DNA of 64,000 nt from an uncultured Bartonella sp. (lineage in GTDB: Bacteria; Pseudomonadota; Alphaproteobacteria; Rhizobiales; Rhizobiaceae), in contig CAMLBF010000002.1 in NCBI GenBank assembly GCA_946478235.1, positions 62,001 to 126,000 on the forward strand, in the 5' to 3' direction. This document shows positions 1-11,264 of the stretch, piece after piece. The notes under the pieces were generated by a model, which saw only the letters and a list, made by a program, of their open reading frames with translations, was not told where the DNA came from and did not search any database. Position 1 is the stretch's first letter. Each line of letters opens with the position of its first letter. The translations under genes and the position numbers were made by a program.

Positions 1-523
1 GGAATGTATAAAGAAAAAACTTTATGCTGGCGTATACGCGTCTTGGTCCACCCCAAACACCAATGATAATAAACATCGGTATTAAGCTGCCCTCAAAGAA
101 GACGTAAAACAAAACAGCATCCAAAGCACAGAACACACCAATGACAGCAACCTCGAGCAAGAGAAACGCTATCATATAGGCTTTCAATCGATCTTTGACT
201 GTTTCCCAACTGGCCAAAATGCAAAATGGCATCAAGAAGCCTGATAGAACAACGAATAGAACCGATATTCCATCAACACCCATATGATAGCTTATACCGC
301 TACCAAGCCAATTGATTTTCTCTTCCATTTGGAAGCCAGGATTTGAACTATCAAACCCAGCCCAAACAATAAGCGAAAGAATGAATACAAACAGAGTTGT
401 GAATAGCGCCACATTGCGAATATTGCGTTTTGCTGCTTCTCCGTCATCCTTGATCAAAAGGATCAAGACAACGCCAATCAGCGGCAAGAATGTGACCGTA
501 GAAAGAATGGGCCAGTCGGTCAT
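1..523 (-). CDS. nuoM: NADH-quinone oxidoreductase subunit M, N-terminal part (cut by window edge)
   Basis: Proton-pumping membrane subunit of complex I, related to Mrp antiporters. The minus strand reads from an ATG at 523 ([19 protein letters not shown]) without a stop to base 1, giving about 174 codons of the N-terminal half, with hydrophobic segments and the family stretch HMGVDGISVLFVVLSGFL. The start overlaps the nuoL stop by one base (TGATG), which implies translational coupling. The C-terminal part, and presumably nuoN, lie outside the window. Identification rests on sequence similarity and on operon position after nuoL. Confidence 0.95.
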   Translation of the reverse strand, partial: MTDWPILSTVTFLPLIGVVLILLIKDDGEAAKRNIRNVALFTTLFVFILSLIVWAGFDSSNPGFQMEEKINWLGSGISYHMGVDGISVLFVVLSGFLMPFCILASWETVKDRLKAYMIAFLLLEVAVIGVFCALDAVLFYVFFEGSLIPMFIIIGVWGGPRRVYASIKFFLYTF

Positions 524-2487
524 CAGTTTAAGCTCCCGATCATCATCCAGGTGATGAGCGCTGCGACACCGATAAGCATCGCAAATGCGTAGTGATAAAG
601 ATATCCTGTCTGCATGCGTACCACCTTATTGGTAATATCAACGACACGGGCTGCGACCCCATTAGGTCCCAAGCCATCTATAATTTTTATGTCGCCAATT
701 TTCCAGAACATACGTCCGATAGCGAACGTGGAACGAACAAACAGAATGTTGTAGAGTTCGTCGAAATACCATTTGTTGAGTAAAAAGCGATATACAAATG
801 GGAACGTCTTGGCCAATGCCTTTGGTATCGCGGTTGCTGCGATATAAAAAATGTATGCCAAAACAAACCCTGCCACCATAACAATGAATGGCGACCATTT
901 TACCCAAGTTGGAACATTGTGGGCTTCATGCAGGATATGATTTTCCGGTCCAGTGAACAAAACACCTTTCCAGAAATTATTATACAATTCACCAACAAAG
1001 TATGGTTGAAATACAAATCCAGCAAATATTGCGCCAACAGCCAACACAAATAGCGGTATGAGCATGACAGGTGCAGATTCATGAACGTGATGCATGATAT
1101 CAGCTGTTGCTCTTGGTTTTCCATGGAACGTCATGAAAATCAAACGCCATGAGTAGAAGCTTGTAAATAATGCAGCAATCACAAGTAGCCAGAAAGCATA
1201 ACCGGAAGCCACATTATGTGAAGCAAAAGCCGATTCAATAATTGAATCTTTAGAGAAGAAACCAGCTGTACCAAACAATGTACCAGGAATTCCAACACCG
1301 GTAAGGGCAAGAGTTCCAATGACCATCATCCAATAGGTTGTCGGAATATATTTCCTGAGACCACCCATTTTTCTCATATCCTGTTCATCAGAAACGGCAT
1401 GAATGACCGATCCTGCGCCCAAGAACAATAGTGCTTTGAAGAAAGCATGCGTGAAGAGATGGAATACACCCGCTCCATAAGCACCAACACCTAGTGCCAC
1501 AAACATATAGCCAAGCTGTGAACAGGTTGAATAAGCGATAACGCGTTTAATGTCGTTTTGTACAAGACCAACTGTCGCTGCAAAAAATGCTGTTGTTGCA
1601 CCGATAACAATAATGACTGTTAATGCGGTCGGCGACAATTCAAACACAGGTGACATGCGCGAAACCATAAAGACACCTGCCGTGACCATTGTTGCTGCGT
1701 GGATAAGAGCAGAAACAGGTGTAGGGCCTTCCATCGCGTCTGGTAGCCATGTGTGCAACAAGAACTGTGCTGATTTACCCATTGCTCCGACAAAGAGGAA
1801 GAGGCAAGCAATGGTAATAGCTGTATTCGCATTGACCTGCCAATTTAAAAAGGTCATGCCATGAATAAAGTTTGGATCCGCTGCACGAGCAAAGATCACA
1901 TCAAACTTAACGGATTTGAACAATACAAATACGCTAAACAGTCCAATCAGAAAGCCGAAGTCGCCTACCCTGTTTACTACAAACGCTTTGATAGCCGCTT
2001 TTGTTGCTGAAGGGCGTTGAAACCAGAACCCGATCAACAAATATGATGCTAAACCAACACCTTCCCATCCGAAAAACATTTGAACAAGATTGTTTGCTGT
2101 TACCAGCATCAACATCATGAATGTAAACAAAGACAAATATGCAAAAAAGCGGGGTCTACTTGGATCATGATGCATATAGCCGATTGAATAGATGTGAACG
2201 AGTGCCGACACTGTATTCACCACCACAAGCATAACAGCTGTGAGGGAATCGACATGTAACGCCCAATCAAATTCTAGGTTACCCGCTAATATCCAATGGA
2301 AAACAGGAACATCAACAGGTGCCCCATCGCCCAGAGCTATAGTAAAGAACGCAACCCACGACAAGGCAGCAACGATAACCATAAAGGTACACGTCACTAG
2401 CTCAGCACCGCGAGCTCCGACGGATTTTCCTGCCAAACCAGCAATGAAAAAGCCAAGAAGTGGTAGGAAGACAATAGCGTAAAACAT
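523..2487 (-). CDS. nuoL: NADH-quinone oxidoreductase subunit L
   Basis: The largest antiporter-like membrane subunit of complex I, carrying one proton channel and the long lateral helix. The 654-residue product is of usual length and almost wholly hydrophobic. It shows the hallmark [17 protein letters not shown], followed by the discontinuous-helix region with [18 protein letters not shown], and a C-terminal membrane anchor. It starts 6 bp after nuoK and runs into nuoM with a one-base overlap. Function is secure from family and operon context. Confidence 0.98.
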   Translation of the reverse strand: MFYAIVFLPLLGFFIAGLAGKSVGARGAELVTCTFMVIVAALSWVAFFTIALGDGAPVDVPVFHWILAGNLEFDWALHVDSLTAVMLVVVNTVSALVHIYSIGYMHHDPSRPRFFAYLSLFTFMMLMLVTANNLVQMFFGWEGVGLASYLLIGFWFQRPSATKAAIKAFVVNRVGDFGFLIGLFSVFVLFKSVKFDVIFARAADPNFIHGMTFLNWQVNANTAITIACLFLFVGAMGKSAQFLLHTWLPDAMEGPTPVSALIHAATMVTAGVFMVSRMSPVFELSPTALTVIIVIGATTAFFAATVGLVQNDIKRVIAYSTCSQLGYMFVALGVGAYGAGVFHLFTHAFFKALLFLGAGSVIHAVSDEQDMRKMGGLRKYIPTTYWMMVIGTLALTGVGIPGTLFGTAGFFSKDSIIESAFASHNVASGYAFWLLVIAALFTSFYSWRLIFMTFHGKPRATADIMHHVHESAPVMLIPLFVLAVGAIFAGFVFQPYFVGELYNNFWKGVLFTGPENHILHEAHNVPTWVKWSPFIVMVAGFVLAYIFYIAATAIPKALAKTFPFVYRFLLNKWYFDELYNILFVRSTFAIGRMFWKIGDIKIIDGLGPNGVAARVVDITNKVVRMQTGYLYHYAFAMLIGVAALITWMMIGSLN

Positions 2488-2493
2488 GACGCG

Positions 2494-2802
2494 TTAGCCT
2501 TTCATCACATTAACATCTTCAACAGCAATCGAACCGCGATTGCGGAAGAATACGACCAATATAGCTAACCCGATCGCTGCTTCTGCGGCAGCTACAGTTA
2601 ACACAAATAATGCAAATACTTGTCCGACCAAATCATGAAGTACCGCAGAAAAGGCGACAAAATTCAAATTGACTGAAAGTAGGATAAGTTCAATCGACAT
2701 CAGAATAATAATCACATTTTTTCTGTTTAGAAAAATGCCGAATATGCCGATTGTAAACATCATCGCAGAAACGGTCAGATAATGAGCAAGTTCAATGTGC
2801 AT
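2494..2802 (-). CDS. nuoK: NADH-quinone oxidoreductase subunit K
   Basis: Small membrane subunit of complex I (MrpC-like), 102 residues with three transmembrane helices. It contains the conserved membrane glutamates of the family within [15 protein letters not shown] and [13 protein letters not shown]. The open frame extends upstream to 2889, but that part overlaps nuoJ. The start at 2802 ([16 protein letters not shown]) matches the family N-terminus and has a GGGAAGA ribosome site just before it. It lies between nuoJ (13 bp gap) and nuoL (6 bp gap). Confidence 0.97.
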   Translation of the reverse strand: MHIELAHYLTVSAMMFTIGIFGIFLNRKNVIIILMSIELILLSVNLNFVAFSAVLHDLVGQVFALFVLTVAAAEAAIGLAILVVFFRNRGSIAVEDVNVMKG

Positions 2803-2815
2803 AGTATTCTTCCCG

Positions 2816-3436
2816 TTAAATTCCTTTACCAGATTCAACTTTTTTGATTTCAATTGCATCTTCCGGCCGACGAGCAACCTGTACAGCAATTGATTGACGT
2901 TTAACCCCTGTCTTATGTCGCAAAGTCAAGACGATTGCGCCGATCATCGCAACAAGTAAGACCAAACCTGCAAGCTGGAAATAGAAGACATAGTTGGTAT
3001 ATAAAATGTCTCCCAATGCCTCCGTATTTGTGCGTTGTGCCAAATCGGGCATCGGCTGTGTAACATGGTCAGCAACAGACGGTGCCAAATGCATGCTAAC
3101 AAAAACAACAATTAATTCCACAGCGACGATGATACCGACGAGTGCACCAATAGGCGCATATTTGAGTGCGCCATGCTTCAATTCTGCAAAATCAACATCG
3201 AGCATCATGACAACGAACAAGAAGAGGACTGCAACCGCTCCGACGTAAACGACCAAGAGAATGAGTCCAAGAAATTCCGCTCCAGCAAGCAAAAATAATG
3301 CTGCCGCATTAAAGAATGCCAAAATTAAGAACAGAACAGAATGTACCGGATTGCGCGCGGCAACAACCATGACAGCACTTGCCAACATGATGAAGGCGAA
3401 CAAATAGAAAAACGCCGCAGCTATACCTGTCAACAT
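2816..3436 (-). CDS. nuoJ: NADH-quinone oxidoreductase subunit J
   Basis: Membrane subunit of complex I, 206 residues with five predicted helices. The segment [21 protein letters not shown] includes the kinked TM3 region that changes shape during turnover in known complexes. The C-terminal tail is charged and ends in [11 protein letters not shown]. It is separated from nuoI by 98 bp, the largest gap in this part of the operon apart from the nuoC-nuoD ORF, and that gap contains a hairpin. Confidence 0.97.
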   Translation of the reverse strand: MLTGIAAAFFYLFAFIMLASAVMVVAARNPVHSVLFLILAFFNAAALFLLAGAEFLGLILLVVYVGAVAVLFLFVVMMLDVDFAELKHGALKYAPIGALVGIIVAVELIVVFVSMHLAPSVADHVTQPMPDLAQRTNTEALGDILYTNYVFYFQLAGLVLLVAMIGAIVLTLRHKTGVKRQSIAVQVARRPEDAIEIKKVESGKGI

Positions 3437-3468
3437 TGGTTTCCCCTAAGTTAAACCAAAAAGATTCA

Positions 3469-3483
3469 CGTGAGCATCTCACG
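3469..3483 (-). promoter_or_regulatory. intercistronic hairpin between nuoI and nuoJ
   Basis: The bases CGTGAG, a 3-base loop and CTCACG form a perfect 6-bp stem. Read on the transcribed (minus) strand it is followed within a few bases by CTTTTT. This could be a weak attenuator or an mRNA processing or stability element inside the nuo transcript. It is seen in sequence only; the function is inferred. Confidence 0.4.
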
Positions 3484-3534
3484 CAGATTAATTTTTACCG
3501 AATAATATCACTTACCCGGCTGATAAGTTTTGCC

Positions 3535-4026
3535 TTACCGATAAGGTGCATCCATCGCGATATTTCTTGCGATTTCACGCTCCCAACGATCACCATTGGA
3601 TAAAAGCTTTTCCTTGTCATAATAAAGCTCTTCTCTTGTCTCGGTCGCAAATTCAAAATTTGGTCCCTCAACAATTGCTTCCACCGGACAAGCTTCCTGA
3701 CAAAAACCGCAATAAATACATTTCACCATGTCGATATCGTACCGAACCGTGCGACGTGTACCATCGTTACGACGCGGACCGGCTTCAATCGTAATTGCTT
3801 GAGCTGGGCAAATTGCTTCACACAACTTACAAGCAATACAACGTTCTTCACCATTTGGATAACGGCGCAGTGCGTGTTCTCCGCGGAAACGTGGTGAAAC
3901 GACACCTTTTTCATACGGATAATTGATAGTCGGCTTACGAGCGAAGAACTGGCGCATAGACAACATAAATGCGCTAACAAATTCCAGTAGAAGAAGCGAC
4001 TTGGCAGCTTGGAAAAGACCTGACAT
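3535..4026 (-). CDS. nuoI: NADH-quinone oxidoreductase subunit I
   Basis: Hydrophilic complex I subunit carrying two [4Fe-4S] clusters (N6a and N6b) that pass electrons towards NuoB. Two ferredoxin motifs are visible: [12 protein letters not shown] in the middle and [12 protein letters not shown] further on. A GTG three codons upstream (4035) is in frame. The ATG at 4026 ([13 protein letters not shown]) is preferred because it gives 163 residues, the usual length, and is preceded by AAGGGTGAAG. It follows nuoH by 16 bp. Confidence 0.97.
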   Translation of the reverse strand: MSGLFQAAKSLLLLEFVSAFMLSMRQFFARKPTINYPYEKGVVSPRFRGEHALRRYPNGEERCIACKLCEAICPAQAITIEAGPRRNDGTRRTVRYDIDMVKCIYCGFCQEACPVEAIVEGPNFEFATETREELYYDKEKLLSNGDRWEREIARNIAMDAPYR

Positions 4027-4042
4027 ATTCTTCACCCTTAGC

Positions 4043-5083
4043 TCAATTAACTAGTTTAATATAGGCAGCTGTAATAACCACCATTGCTAGAGATATCGGT
4101 AGAAATACCTTCCATCCCAAACGCATCAACTGATCGTAACGGTAACGTGGTACGAACGCTTTCACCATAGCAAACCAGAAGAACACAAAGCATACTTTTA
4201 AGACGAACCAGATTACACCTGGCACCCAATTCAACCACCATACATCGAGTGGCGGCAACCAACCTCCGAGGAACAATATGGTTGTCAATGCGCACATAAG
4301 CACAATAGCAACATATTCACCGAGGAAGAACAGCATATAAGGTGTCGACGAGTACTCGATCATATGACCGGCAACAAGTTCAGACTCTGCTTCCACCAAG
4401 TCGAATGGTGGACGGTTGGTTTCCGCCAAAGCAGAGATGAAAAAGATTATGAACATTGGGAATAAAGCAAGCCAGTTCCAGTCAAGGAAACTGTTAAATG
4501 GCAGACCGAGATTTGTACCCAAACCCGATGTTTGACCTTTAACAATGGTGGTAAGATCCAACGAACCGCTCACCAAAATTACGGTAACAAGTACGAAACC
4601 GATCGATACCTCATAAGAGACCATTTGTGCGGTAGAACGGAGTGCGCCCAAAAATGGATATTTTGAGTTCGATGCCCATCCACCCATGATTACGCCATAC
4701 ACTTCCAATGATGATATTGCCAAAATGTACAGCAAACCCACATTGATGCTTGCGACAGCCCAACCTTCATTGACCGGAACAACAGCCCAAGCGGACAGTG
4801 CCAAAGCAGATGAAATGAAAGGTGCTAGCAAAAATACACCTTTGTTGGCACCAGCAGGGATAACGGGCTCTTTGACCACAAATTTAATAAGGTCAGCAAA
4901 TGATTGGAAAAGCCCCCATGGACCCACAACGTTTGGTCCACGACGTAATTGTACCGCTGCCCAAATTTTTCTATCTGCGTAAAGCAAGTAAGCAATAAGC
5001 ACTAGAAGTACGACGAGAAGCAGAACTGCTTTTCCGACGATTATCAATAAGGGCAACAGCCAGGTCATAAAGAAATCATCCAT
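4043..5083 (-). CDS. nuoH: NADH-quinone oxidoreductase subunit H
   Basis: Membrane subunit that forms most of the quinone-binding chamber, 346 residues with about eight helices. Conserved stretches include [19 protein letters not shown] near the N-terminus and [20 protein letters not shown] in the loop facing the quinone site. It sits directly between nuoG (24 bp) and nuoI (16 bp) in the standard gene order. Confidence 0.98.
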   Translation of the reverse strand: MDDFFMTWLLPLLIIVGKAVLLLVVLLVLIAYLLYADRKIWAAVQLRRGPNVVGPWGLFQSFADLIKFVVKEPVIPAGANKGVFLLAPFISSALALSAWAVVPVNEGWAVASINVGLLYILAISSLEVYGVIMGGWASNSKYPFLGALRSTAQMVSYEVSIGFVLVTVILVSGSLDLTTIVKGQTSGLGTNLGLPFNSFLDWNWLALFPMFIIFFISALAETNRPPFDLVEAESELVAGHMIEYSSTPYMLFFLGEYVAIVLMCALTTILFLGGWLPPLDVWWLNWVPGVIWFVLKVCFVFFWFAMVKAFVPRYRYDQLMRLGWKVFLPISLAMVVITAAYIKLVN

Positions 5084-5107
5084 TGTCTTTAATATTCCTC
5101 TCTACCC

Positions 5108-7177
5108 TTACTCAGCAGCTTCTGTTTGCCGTGATTGAGCAAGTGCTGAACACTCTGCCATCACAGCCGAAGCGCGTGCTATCGGATTAGTTAAGTAAAA
5201 ATCTTTTATCAAAGATGTAAATGTTTGTTTTTCGAGAGCTTTAAATTTCGCTCCCAATTTATCTACATCTTCAAAGTTACCAGAATTAATCGCACCGACT
5301 GCACTCATATGAGAAAACTCACTAAACAGTTTCCCTCTCAGTTCAGCCAATGAATCAAATGGAAGCTTGTGGCCTAAAACTTCAGACAAAGCACGGAGAA
5401 TAGCCCAATCTTCTTTTGCGTCACCCGGTGCAAAACCTGCACGGTTGGTCATTTGAACACGACCTTCGGTATTCACATAAATACCTGATTTTTCAGTGTA
5501 AGTTGATGCTGGCAAGATCACATCAGCACTATGTGCACCTTGATCACCATGGCTTCCAATATAAACGGTGAAACCATTCTTCTTACTCAAATCAATTTCA
5601 TCAGCACCAAGCAGGAAGAGAACTTCACTATTTTTCAAGACGTCTTCCGCACCTTTTGGTGATGTAAAGCCTATATCAAGCCCACCAACACGAGAGGCAG
5701 ATGTATGAAGAACAGCAAGACCGTTCCAAGTTTCTGATACAGCGCCAACCATATTTGCCAATTTTGCGGCAGCCTTCAGAACTTCTAAACCGTTAGTACC
5801 AACCAAGGCGCCCTGCCCCAGAAGTATCATCGGTCTTTCAGCATTCTTCAAGACTTCAACAAAATCATCTTTTGATTGTAACAATGTGGAAAGCGTATCA
5901 GCACCTGCACCGAGATAACGGTATGGATAACGCAAATCCATTTGATCGCCAATAACAGCAATTGGGAACTTGCCTTGGCGTTCGCGTTTCAGAATACGAG
6001 CATTCAATACAGCTGCCTCATAACGAGGATTGGAGCCAATGATAAGCAAAGCGTCGGCTTGTTCAATGCCAGCTATCGTTGGATTAAAGATGTAACTTGC
6101 TCTGCCAAACTCTGCCGATAACAATGTACCGTCCTGACGACAGTCAACATTGTTCGATCCCATAGAGTTTAACAGCATTTTAAGAGCATACATCTCTTCA
6201 ACTGTTGCAAAATCTCCAGCAATCGCACCTATTTTTTCAGGTGCTGATGAAGCCACGGCAGAACGAATTGCTTCAAATGCTTCTGCCCAAGTCGTGGCAG
6301 TCAGCTTACCGTTTTTACGAACATATGGACGATCAAGTCTTTGCGTGCGAAGTCCATCCCAAATGAAGCGTGTTTTATCGGAAATCCACTCCTCATTTAT
6401 ATCTTCGTTCACCCGCGGCATGATACGCATAACTTCGCGTCCTCTTGTATCGACACGAATTGCACTACCAAGGGCATCCATCACATCGATGGATTCTGTC
6501 TTATTCAACTCCCAAGGACGAGCATGAAATGCATAAGGACGTGAGGTTAATGCTCCTACCGGGCAAAGATCAATGACATTACCTTGTAATTCCGATGTCA
6601 TTGCCTGCTCAAGATAGGTTGTTATTTCTGCGTCTTCACCGCGACCAATCAATCCCAACTCAGAAATACCAGCAACCTCGGTCGTAAAACGCACACACCG
6701 TGTACAATGGATACAACGGTTCATGACGGTTTTGACCAATGGTCCGATATATTTGTTTTCTACAGCGCGTTTATTCTCAGTGTAGCGAGAAAAGTCGTGA
6801 CCATAGGCCATAGCCTGATCCTGAAGGTCACATTCACCACCCTGATCGCAAATTGGACAATCGAGAGGATGGTTAATCAAGAGAAATTCCATCACGCCTT
6901 CACGAGCTTTTTTGACCATCGGCGTATTGGTAAACATTTCTGGCGCTTCACCATTTGGACCAGGGCGCAAATCACGTACACCCATAGCACATGATGCCTG
7001 TGGCTTAGGAGGACCACCTTTAACCTCAACCAGACACATGCGGCAATTGCCTGCGATAGACAAACGCTCATGGAAACAAAAACGCGGCACTTCTGCTCCT
7101 GCGGCTTCTGCTGCTTGCAAAAGTGTATAGTGATCGGGTACTTCGATCTCTTTACCGTTAACTTTGATCTTCGCCAT
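5108..7177 (-). CDS. nuoG: NADH-quinone oxidoreductase subunit G
   Basis: The 75-kDa-type subunit of the NADH module, carrying several Fe-S clusters in a molybdopterin-oxidoreductase-like fold. The N-terminal 2Fe-2S ferredoxin domain has CFHERLSIAGNCRMCLVEV. It is followed by the His/Cys motif HPLDCPICDQGGECDLQD and then CIHCTRCVRFTTEVAG. Three ATG codons occur in tandem at 7183, 7180 and 7177. The third is preferred because the weak GGA ribosome site then has normal spacing and MAKIKVNG matches relatives. The product has 689 residues. Confidence 0.97.
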   Translation of the reverse strand: MAKIKVNGKEIEVPDHYTLLQAAEAAGAEVPRFCFHERLSIAGNCRMCLVEVKGGPPKPQASCAMGVRDLRPGPNGEAPEMFTNTPMVKKAREGVMEFLLINHPLDCPICDQGGECDLQDQAMAYGHDFSRYTENKRAVENKYIGPLVKTVMNRCIHCTRCVRFTTEVAGISELGLIGRGEDAEITTYLEQAMTSELQGNVIDLCPVGALTSRPYAFHARPWELNKTESIDVMDALGSAIRVDTRGREVMRIMPRVNEDINEEWISDKTRFIWDGLRTQRLDRPYVRKNGKLTATTWAEAFEAIRSAVASSAPEKIGAIAGDFATVEEMYALKMLLNSMGSNNVDCRQDGTLLSAEFGRASYIFNPTIAGIEQADALLIIGSNPRYEAAVLNARILKRERQGKFPIAVIGDQMDLRYPYRYLGAGADTLSTLLQSKDDFVEVLKNAERPMILLGQGALVGTNGLEVLKAAAKLANMVGAVSETWNGLAVLHTSASRVGGLDIGFTSPKGAEDVLKNSEVLFLLGADEIDLSKKNGFTVYIGSHGDQGAHSADVILPASTYTEKSGIYVNTEGRVQMTNRAGFAPGDAKEDWAILRALSEVLGHKLPFDSLAELRGKLFSEFSHMSAVGAINSGNFEDVDKLGAKFKALEKQTFTSLIKDFYLTNPIARASAVMAECSALAQSRQTEAAE

Positions 7178-7241
7178 CATCATTCCAGTCCGCGGATAAG
7201 CCGCTTAACCTTTAAATCTCTATCCAATAAAGCTACAAACC

Positions 7242-8549
7242 TTACTCTGCAGCCTCTAAAGCGATATTTTTGCTCTGAACGGCATTACGTGTGTAATCAT
7301 CAATGCGTTTTTCAATTTCTGGACGGAAATTTCTTATCAGTGCCTGTACAGGCCAAGCTGCAGCATCACCCAATGCACAAATTGTCCGCCCTTCTATCTG
7401 TTTCGACACTTCAAACAACAAATCTATCTCACGCTTTTGCGCACGTCCTTCAACCATTCTGCCAAGCAGTCTCATCATCCAGCCAGTGCCTTCACGACAT
7501 GGTGTACATTGACCACAACTTTCATGTTTAAAGAATGCAGATATGCGCCAAATTGCTTTGATAATATCTGTTGATTTATCCATCACAATGGCACCACCAG
7601 TACCAAAAGATGAACCAATTTCTCTCATGCCATCAAAATCCATAATGGCATCAGGCATTTTTTCACCCGGGACAACAGGACAGGACGCACCGCCCGGGAT
7701 AACAGCCAATAGATTATCCCATCCACCTCTGATGCCGCCGGCATGTTTCTCAATAAGTTCACGAAATGTGACGCCCAAACTTTCTTCTACCGTACAAGGT
7801 GTATTAACATGCCCCGAAAACATGAAGAGTTTGGTTCCGACATTATTGGGACGACCTATTGATGAAAACCAAGAAGCACCACGGCGCAAAATAGTCGGCG
7901 CAACAGAAATAGATTCAACATTATTGACTGTTGTTGGACAGCCATAAACCCCCATATTTGCAGGAAATGGTGGTTTTAGACGCGGCTGCCCTTTTTTACC
8001 TTCAAGGCTTTCAAGCAATGCTGTTTCTTCACCACAAATATATGCACCAGCACCGTGATGAACAATTATATCACATGCATGCCCATGTTTTGTTTTTTTA
8101 CCCAAAAGGCCTGCATCATAGCACTCATCAATTGCTGCCTGCAGTGCTTCGCGCTCACGAATATATTCGCCACGAACATAGATAAAAGCTGTATGCGCGC
8201 CCATGGCAAAAGTTGCAATCACACAACCTTCAATCAAAGTGTGAGGATCATGTCTTAAAATTTCACGATCTTTACAGGTTCCTGGCTCCGATTCATCGGC
8301 ATTCACAACGAGATAGTGCGGACGTCCATCACTCTGTTTGGGCATAAAAGACCACTTCATACCGGTGGAGAAACCTGCACCACCACGACCACGCAAGCCT
8401 GAAGCTTTCATCTCGTTTATGATCCAGTCGCGACCCTTTTCAAGTATGGCCTTTGTACCATCCCAACACCCGCGCTTCATTGCGCCTTTTAGGGAGGTGT
8501 CCTTTAAACCATAAATATTGGTGAAGATGCGATCACTATCTGCCAGCAT
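7242..8549 (-). CDS. nuoF: NADH-quinone oxidoreductase subunit F
   Basis: The NADH-oxidising flavoprotein of complex I, binding FMN, NADH and one [4Fe-4S] cluster. The 435-residue product shows the nucleotide-binding [19 protein letters not shown], the FMN-site region [14 protein letters not shown] and the cluster motif [12 protein letters not shown] with a later Cys in [12 protein letters not shown]. It pairs with NuoE, encoded upstream across an 83-bp gap. Confidence 0.98.
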   Translation of the reverse strand: MLADSDRIFTNIYGLKDTSLKGAMKRGCWDGTKAILEKGRDWIINEMKASGLRGRGGAGFSTGMKWSFMPKQSDGRPHYLVVNADESEPGTCKDREILRHDPHTLIEGCVIATFAMGAHTAFIYVRGEYIREREALQAAIDECYDAGLLGKKTKHGHACDIIVHHGAGAYICGEETALLESLEGKKGQPRLKPPFPANMGVYGCPTTVNNVESISVAPTILRRGASWFSSIGRPNNVGTKLFMFSGHVNTPCTVEESLGVTFRELIEKHAGGIRGGWDNLLAVIPGGASCPVVPGEKMPDAIMDFDGMREIGSSFGTGGAIVMDKSTDIIKAIWRISAFFKHESCGQCTPCREGTGWMMRLLGRMVEGRAQKREIDLLFEVSKQIEGRTICALGDAAAWPVQALIRNFRPEIEKRIDDYTRNAVQSKNIALEAAE

Positions 8550-8632
8550 TTCTCACCTTTTCCTTCACTTTTAATAACGCCACTTAGCGTACATTTAAGT
8601 CAACACACCAAAAACCTTGCAAAGCCCAGAAA

Positions 8633-9286
8633 CTACTTCTTTTTGCTCGCTTTAGCCTTTGCACCAGACACATCATCATCCGAAGTCAAGCTTGTAAGCC
8701 CTGTAATAGGTTCGGAGGTCTTTCGCCCATTTTGCGGACCAACTGGAACCGCGTCCCCTTTACCCGCTTCAAAAGCGTCGATAATTTCTTCTAATCTTTC
8801 GGGTGTCAGATCTTCATATGTGTCTTTGAAAATCATAACCATCGGAGCATTGGCGCAAGCACCCAGACATTCTACTTCTTCCCAAGATAGCGTACCATCT
8901 TCGTTTGTTTCAAACGCATGCTGATTAATTTTCTTCTTACAAACAGTAATAAGATCACCGGCACCACGAAGCATGCAAGGTGTTGTTCCACAAACCTGCA
9001 CATGTGCTTTTGTTCCAACAGGCTTCAACTGAAACTGGGTATAAAAAGTCGCAATTTCCAGCACTCTGATATATGCCATAGAAAGCATATCGGCCACATG
9101 TTCAATCGCAGCACGCGTAACCCAGCCTTCCTGCTCCTGAGCGCGCATAAGAAGGGGTATTACCGCAGAACGTTGTCGTCCTTCTGGATATTTAGCAATA
9201 GTCTTTTCTGCCCATTGTTGATTTTCCTTATTAAAGGAAAATGAACTAGGCTGCAGGGCTTCATCAGCAAGACGGCGCACAGACAT
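8633..9286 (-). CDS. nuoE: NADH-quinone oxidoreductase subunit E
   Basis: The 24-kDa-type subunit with one [2Fe-2S] cluster, partner of NuoF. Cluster ligands lie in [13 protein letters not shown] and [14 protein letters not shown]. The 217 residues include a low-complexity C-terminal extension rich in Ser, Thr and Lys after about residue 170, which rhizobial homologues commonly share. The ATG overlaps the nuoD stop by one base (TGATG). Confidence 0.97.
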   Translation of the reverse strand: MSVRRLADEALQPSSFSFNKENQQWAEKTIAKYPEGRQRSAVIPLLMRAQEQEGWVTRAAIEHVADMLSMAYIRVLEIATFYTQFQLKPVGTKAHVQVCGTTPCMLRGAGDLITVCKKKINQHAFETNEDGTLSWEEVECLGACANAPMVMIFKDTYEDLTPERLEEIIDAFEAGKGDAVPVGPQNGRKTSEPITGLTSLTSDDDVSGAKAKASKKK

Positions 9287-10476
9287 CAGCGATCAACCTC
9301 TCCAAAAACAATATCTATCGACCCCAAAATTGCGGTCACATCAGCGAGCAAATGCCCGCGTGTAAGAAAATCCATGGCCTGCAAATGAGCAAAACCCGGA
9401 GCTCTTAATTTAACACGATATGGCTTATTACCGCCTTCGGAAACCAGATAGACTCCAAATTCGCCTTTTGGTGCCTCAACAGCAGCATAAACCTCACCAG
9501 CTGGAACGTGAAAACCTTCAGTAAACAGTTTGAAGTGATGGATAAGAGATTCCATCGAGTTTTTCATGACTGAACGTCTTGGGGGTGTAATCTTATGATC
9601 AACCAGCAATACTGGTCCATCTTTATCAGACCCCAATAATCTATCCACACATTGACGCATAATCCGTGCAGATTGACGCATTTCTTCCATTCTAATCAAA
9701 TAACGATCATAACAATCGCCATTTTTCCCAACTGGAATATCAAATTCCAATTCATCATAACATTCGTATGGTTGACTTTTTCTAAGATCCCAAGCGGCAC
9801 CGGCACCACGAACCATAACGCCAGAGAACCCTCGTCCCCACGCGTCATCAATATTCACCACACCAATATCAACGTTACGTTGTTTAAAGATACGGTTTGG
9901 CGTAATCAAAGCATCAAGCTTATCCAAAGCGACCAAAAATGGATCAATAAAATTACCGATATCTTCCACAAGGTCATCTGGCAAATCTTGATGAACACCA
10001 CCTGGACGGAAATAATTGGCGTGTAGACGAGCACCACAAGCCCGTTCGTAAAAAATCATCAATTTTTCACGCTGTTCAAACCCCCAAAGTGGTGGCGTCA
10101 AAGCACCCACGTCCATTGCCTGCGTGGTCACATTCAACAGATGGTTCAATATACGGCCAATTTCAGAAAACAACACACGAATAAGCTGCGCACGCTTAGG
10201 CACTTCCACGCCAAGCATTTTTTCAACAGCTAAAACAAATGCATGTTCCTGATTCATTGGAGCAACATAATCCAAGCGATCAAGATAAGGCGTAGCTTGC
10301 AGATAAGTTTTGGTTTCCATCAACTTTTCAGTACCGCGATGAAGCAAACCAATATGAGGATCAACGCGCTCAACGACTTCCCCATCCAACTCCAAAACTA
10401 GACGCAAAACACCATGCGCTGCTGGATGCTGCGGTCCAAAATTAATGTTAAAGTTACGAACATTGACCTCAGCCAC
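9286..10476 (-). CDS. nuoD: NADH-quinone oxidoreductase subunit D
   Basis: The 49-kDa-type subunit lining the quinone site, descended from the large subunit of NiFe hydrogenases. It has 396 residues with [19 protein letters not shown] near the start and the family C-terminus [13 protein letters not shown]. The start codon is GTG at 10476, two bases after the stop of the small ORF upstream, so its translation is probably coupled to that ORF rather than directly to nuoC. Confidence 0.98.
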   Translation of the reverse strand: MAEVNVRNFNINFGPQHPAAHGVLRLVLELDGEVVERVDPHIGLLHRGTEKLMETKTYLQATPYLDRLDYVAPMNQEHAFVLAVEKMLGVEVPKRAQLIRVLFSEIGRILNHLLNVTTQAMDVGALTPPLWGFEQREKLMIFYERACGARLHANYFRPGGVHQDLPDDLVEDIGNFIDPFLVALDKLDALITPNRIFKQRNVDIGVVNIDDAWGRGFSGVMVRGAGAAWDLRKSQPYECYDELEFDIPVGKNGDCYDRYLIRMEEMRQSARIMRQCVDRLLGSDKDGPVLLVDHKITPPRRSVMKNSMESLIHHFKLFTEGFHVPAGEVYAAVEAPKGEFGVYLVSEGGNKPYRVKLRAPGFAHLQAMDFLTRGHLLADVTAILGSIDIVFGEVDR

Positions 10477-10478
10477 AA

Positions 10479-10640
10479 TCAGTACCTCTTCTCAACAAAA
10501 TGAGCCAAAACACCTTTATCAGTGCGCTCAAAAGCCTGATTAGCAAATTGATATAAATCTTTCTGTCTGCCATACAAACAACCGACAGCATACAGGTTTC
10601 CACCACCATTTTTATCTTTTTTATTTGAGGTGATTACCAT
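10479..10640 (-). CDS. 53-residue protein encoded between nuoC and nuoD (unrecognised)
   Basis: Most complex I operons run nuoC straight into nuoD. Here a 53-codon ORF fills the space exactly: its ATG overlaps the nuoC TAA by one base, and its TGA ends two bases before the nuoD GTG. The product starts [20 protein letters not shown] and continues with an amphipathic, aromatic-rich half ([11 protein letters not shown], then [11 protein letters not shown]). It has no signal peptide or membrane helix. I do not recognise a family. Tight coupling suggests it is really translated. Possible roles are a complex I accessory or assembly peptide, or only a coupling leader for nuoD. Confidence 0.65.
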   Translation of the reverse strand: MVITSNKKDKNGGGNLYAVGCLYGRQKDLYQFANQAFERTDKGVLAHFVEKRY

Positions 10641-11248
10641 TATTTACCCTCTGCCTTGTCGTCGTTAGGCATTACATATTCTGTACCTTCCCACGGAGAA
10701 GAAAAATCAAAACTTCTCATCTCTTGGCGAAGCACAACAGGTTCATAAATGACCCGTTTCATTTCGTTGTCGTACCGGCATTCAACAAAGCCCGATACAG
10801 GGAAATCTTTTCTTAATGGATGCCCTTCAAATCCGTAATCTGTTAAGATACGCCGCAAATCTGGGTGTCCTGAAAACAACACACCATACATGTCGTAAAC
10901 TTCTCGCTCATACCATTCTGCGCCCGCGTAAACTGCACAAGCAGAAGGCACTGGCGTATCTTCATCTGTATGAACTTTAACTCTTAGGCGAAGATTATGC
11001 TTTGGAGACAGCAAGTGGTAAGAAACATCAAAACGTTTTTGATGTTCCGGAAAATCCACACCACTAATATCGATAAGACTGACGAACTGGCAGTGCGTAT
11101 CGTCTTTCAAAAACGTCAAAACGTCGACAATCGAATTAATTTTTGAAACAACCGTCAACTCATCATATTCAAGCTTAAAGCCTTCAACATGGGCTTGAAG
11201 CCGCTCTGACAAGTAAGATTGTAATTCGTTTAACGCCTCTACCACCAT
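10640..11248 (-). CDS. nuoC: NADH-quinone oxidoreductase subunit C
   Basis: The 30-kDa-type hydrophilic subunit connecting the peripheral arm. The family signature is visible: [40 protein letters not shown], in overlapping pieces. The open frame runs upstream to 11437 but there overlaps nuoB in another frame. The start at 11248 ([13 protein letters not shown]) has GGAG eight bases ahead and yields 202 residues, normal for the family. The stop overlaps the following small ORF. Confidence 0.96.
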   Translation of the reverse strand: MVVEALNELQSYLSERLQAHVEGFKLEYDELTVVSKINSIVDVLTFLKDDTHCQFVSLIDISGVDFPEHQKRFDVSYHLLSPKHNLRLRVKVHTDEDTPVPSACAVYAGAEWYEREVYDMYGVLFSGHPDLRRILTDYGFEGHPLRKDFPVSGFVECRYDNEMKRVIYEPVVLRQEMRSFDFSSPWEGTEYVMPNDDKAEGK

Positions 11249-11264
11249 CAAGAGTTCTCCAAAA

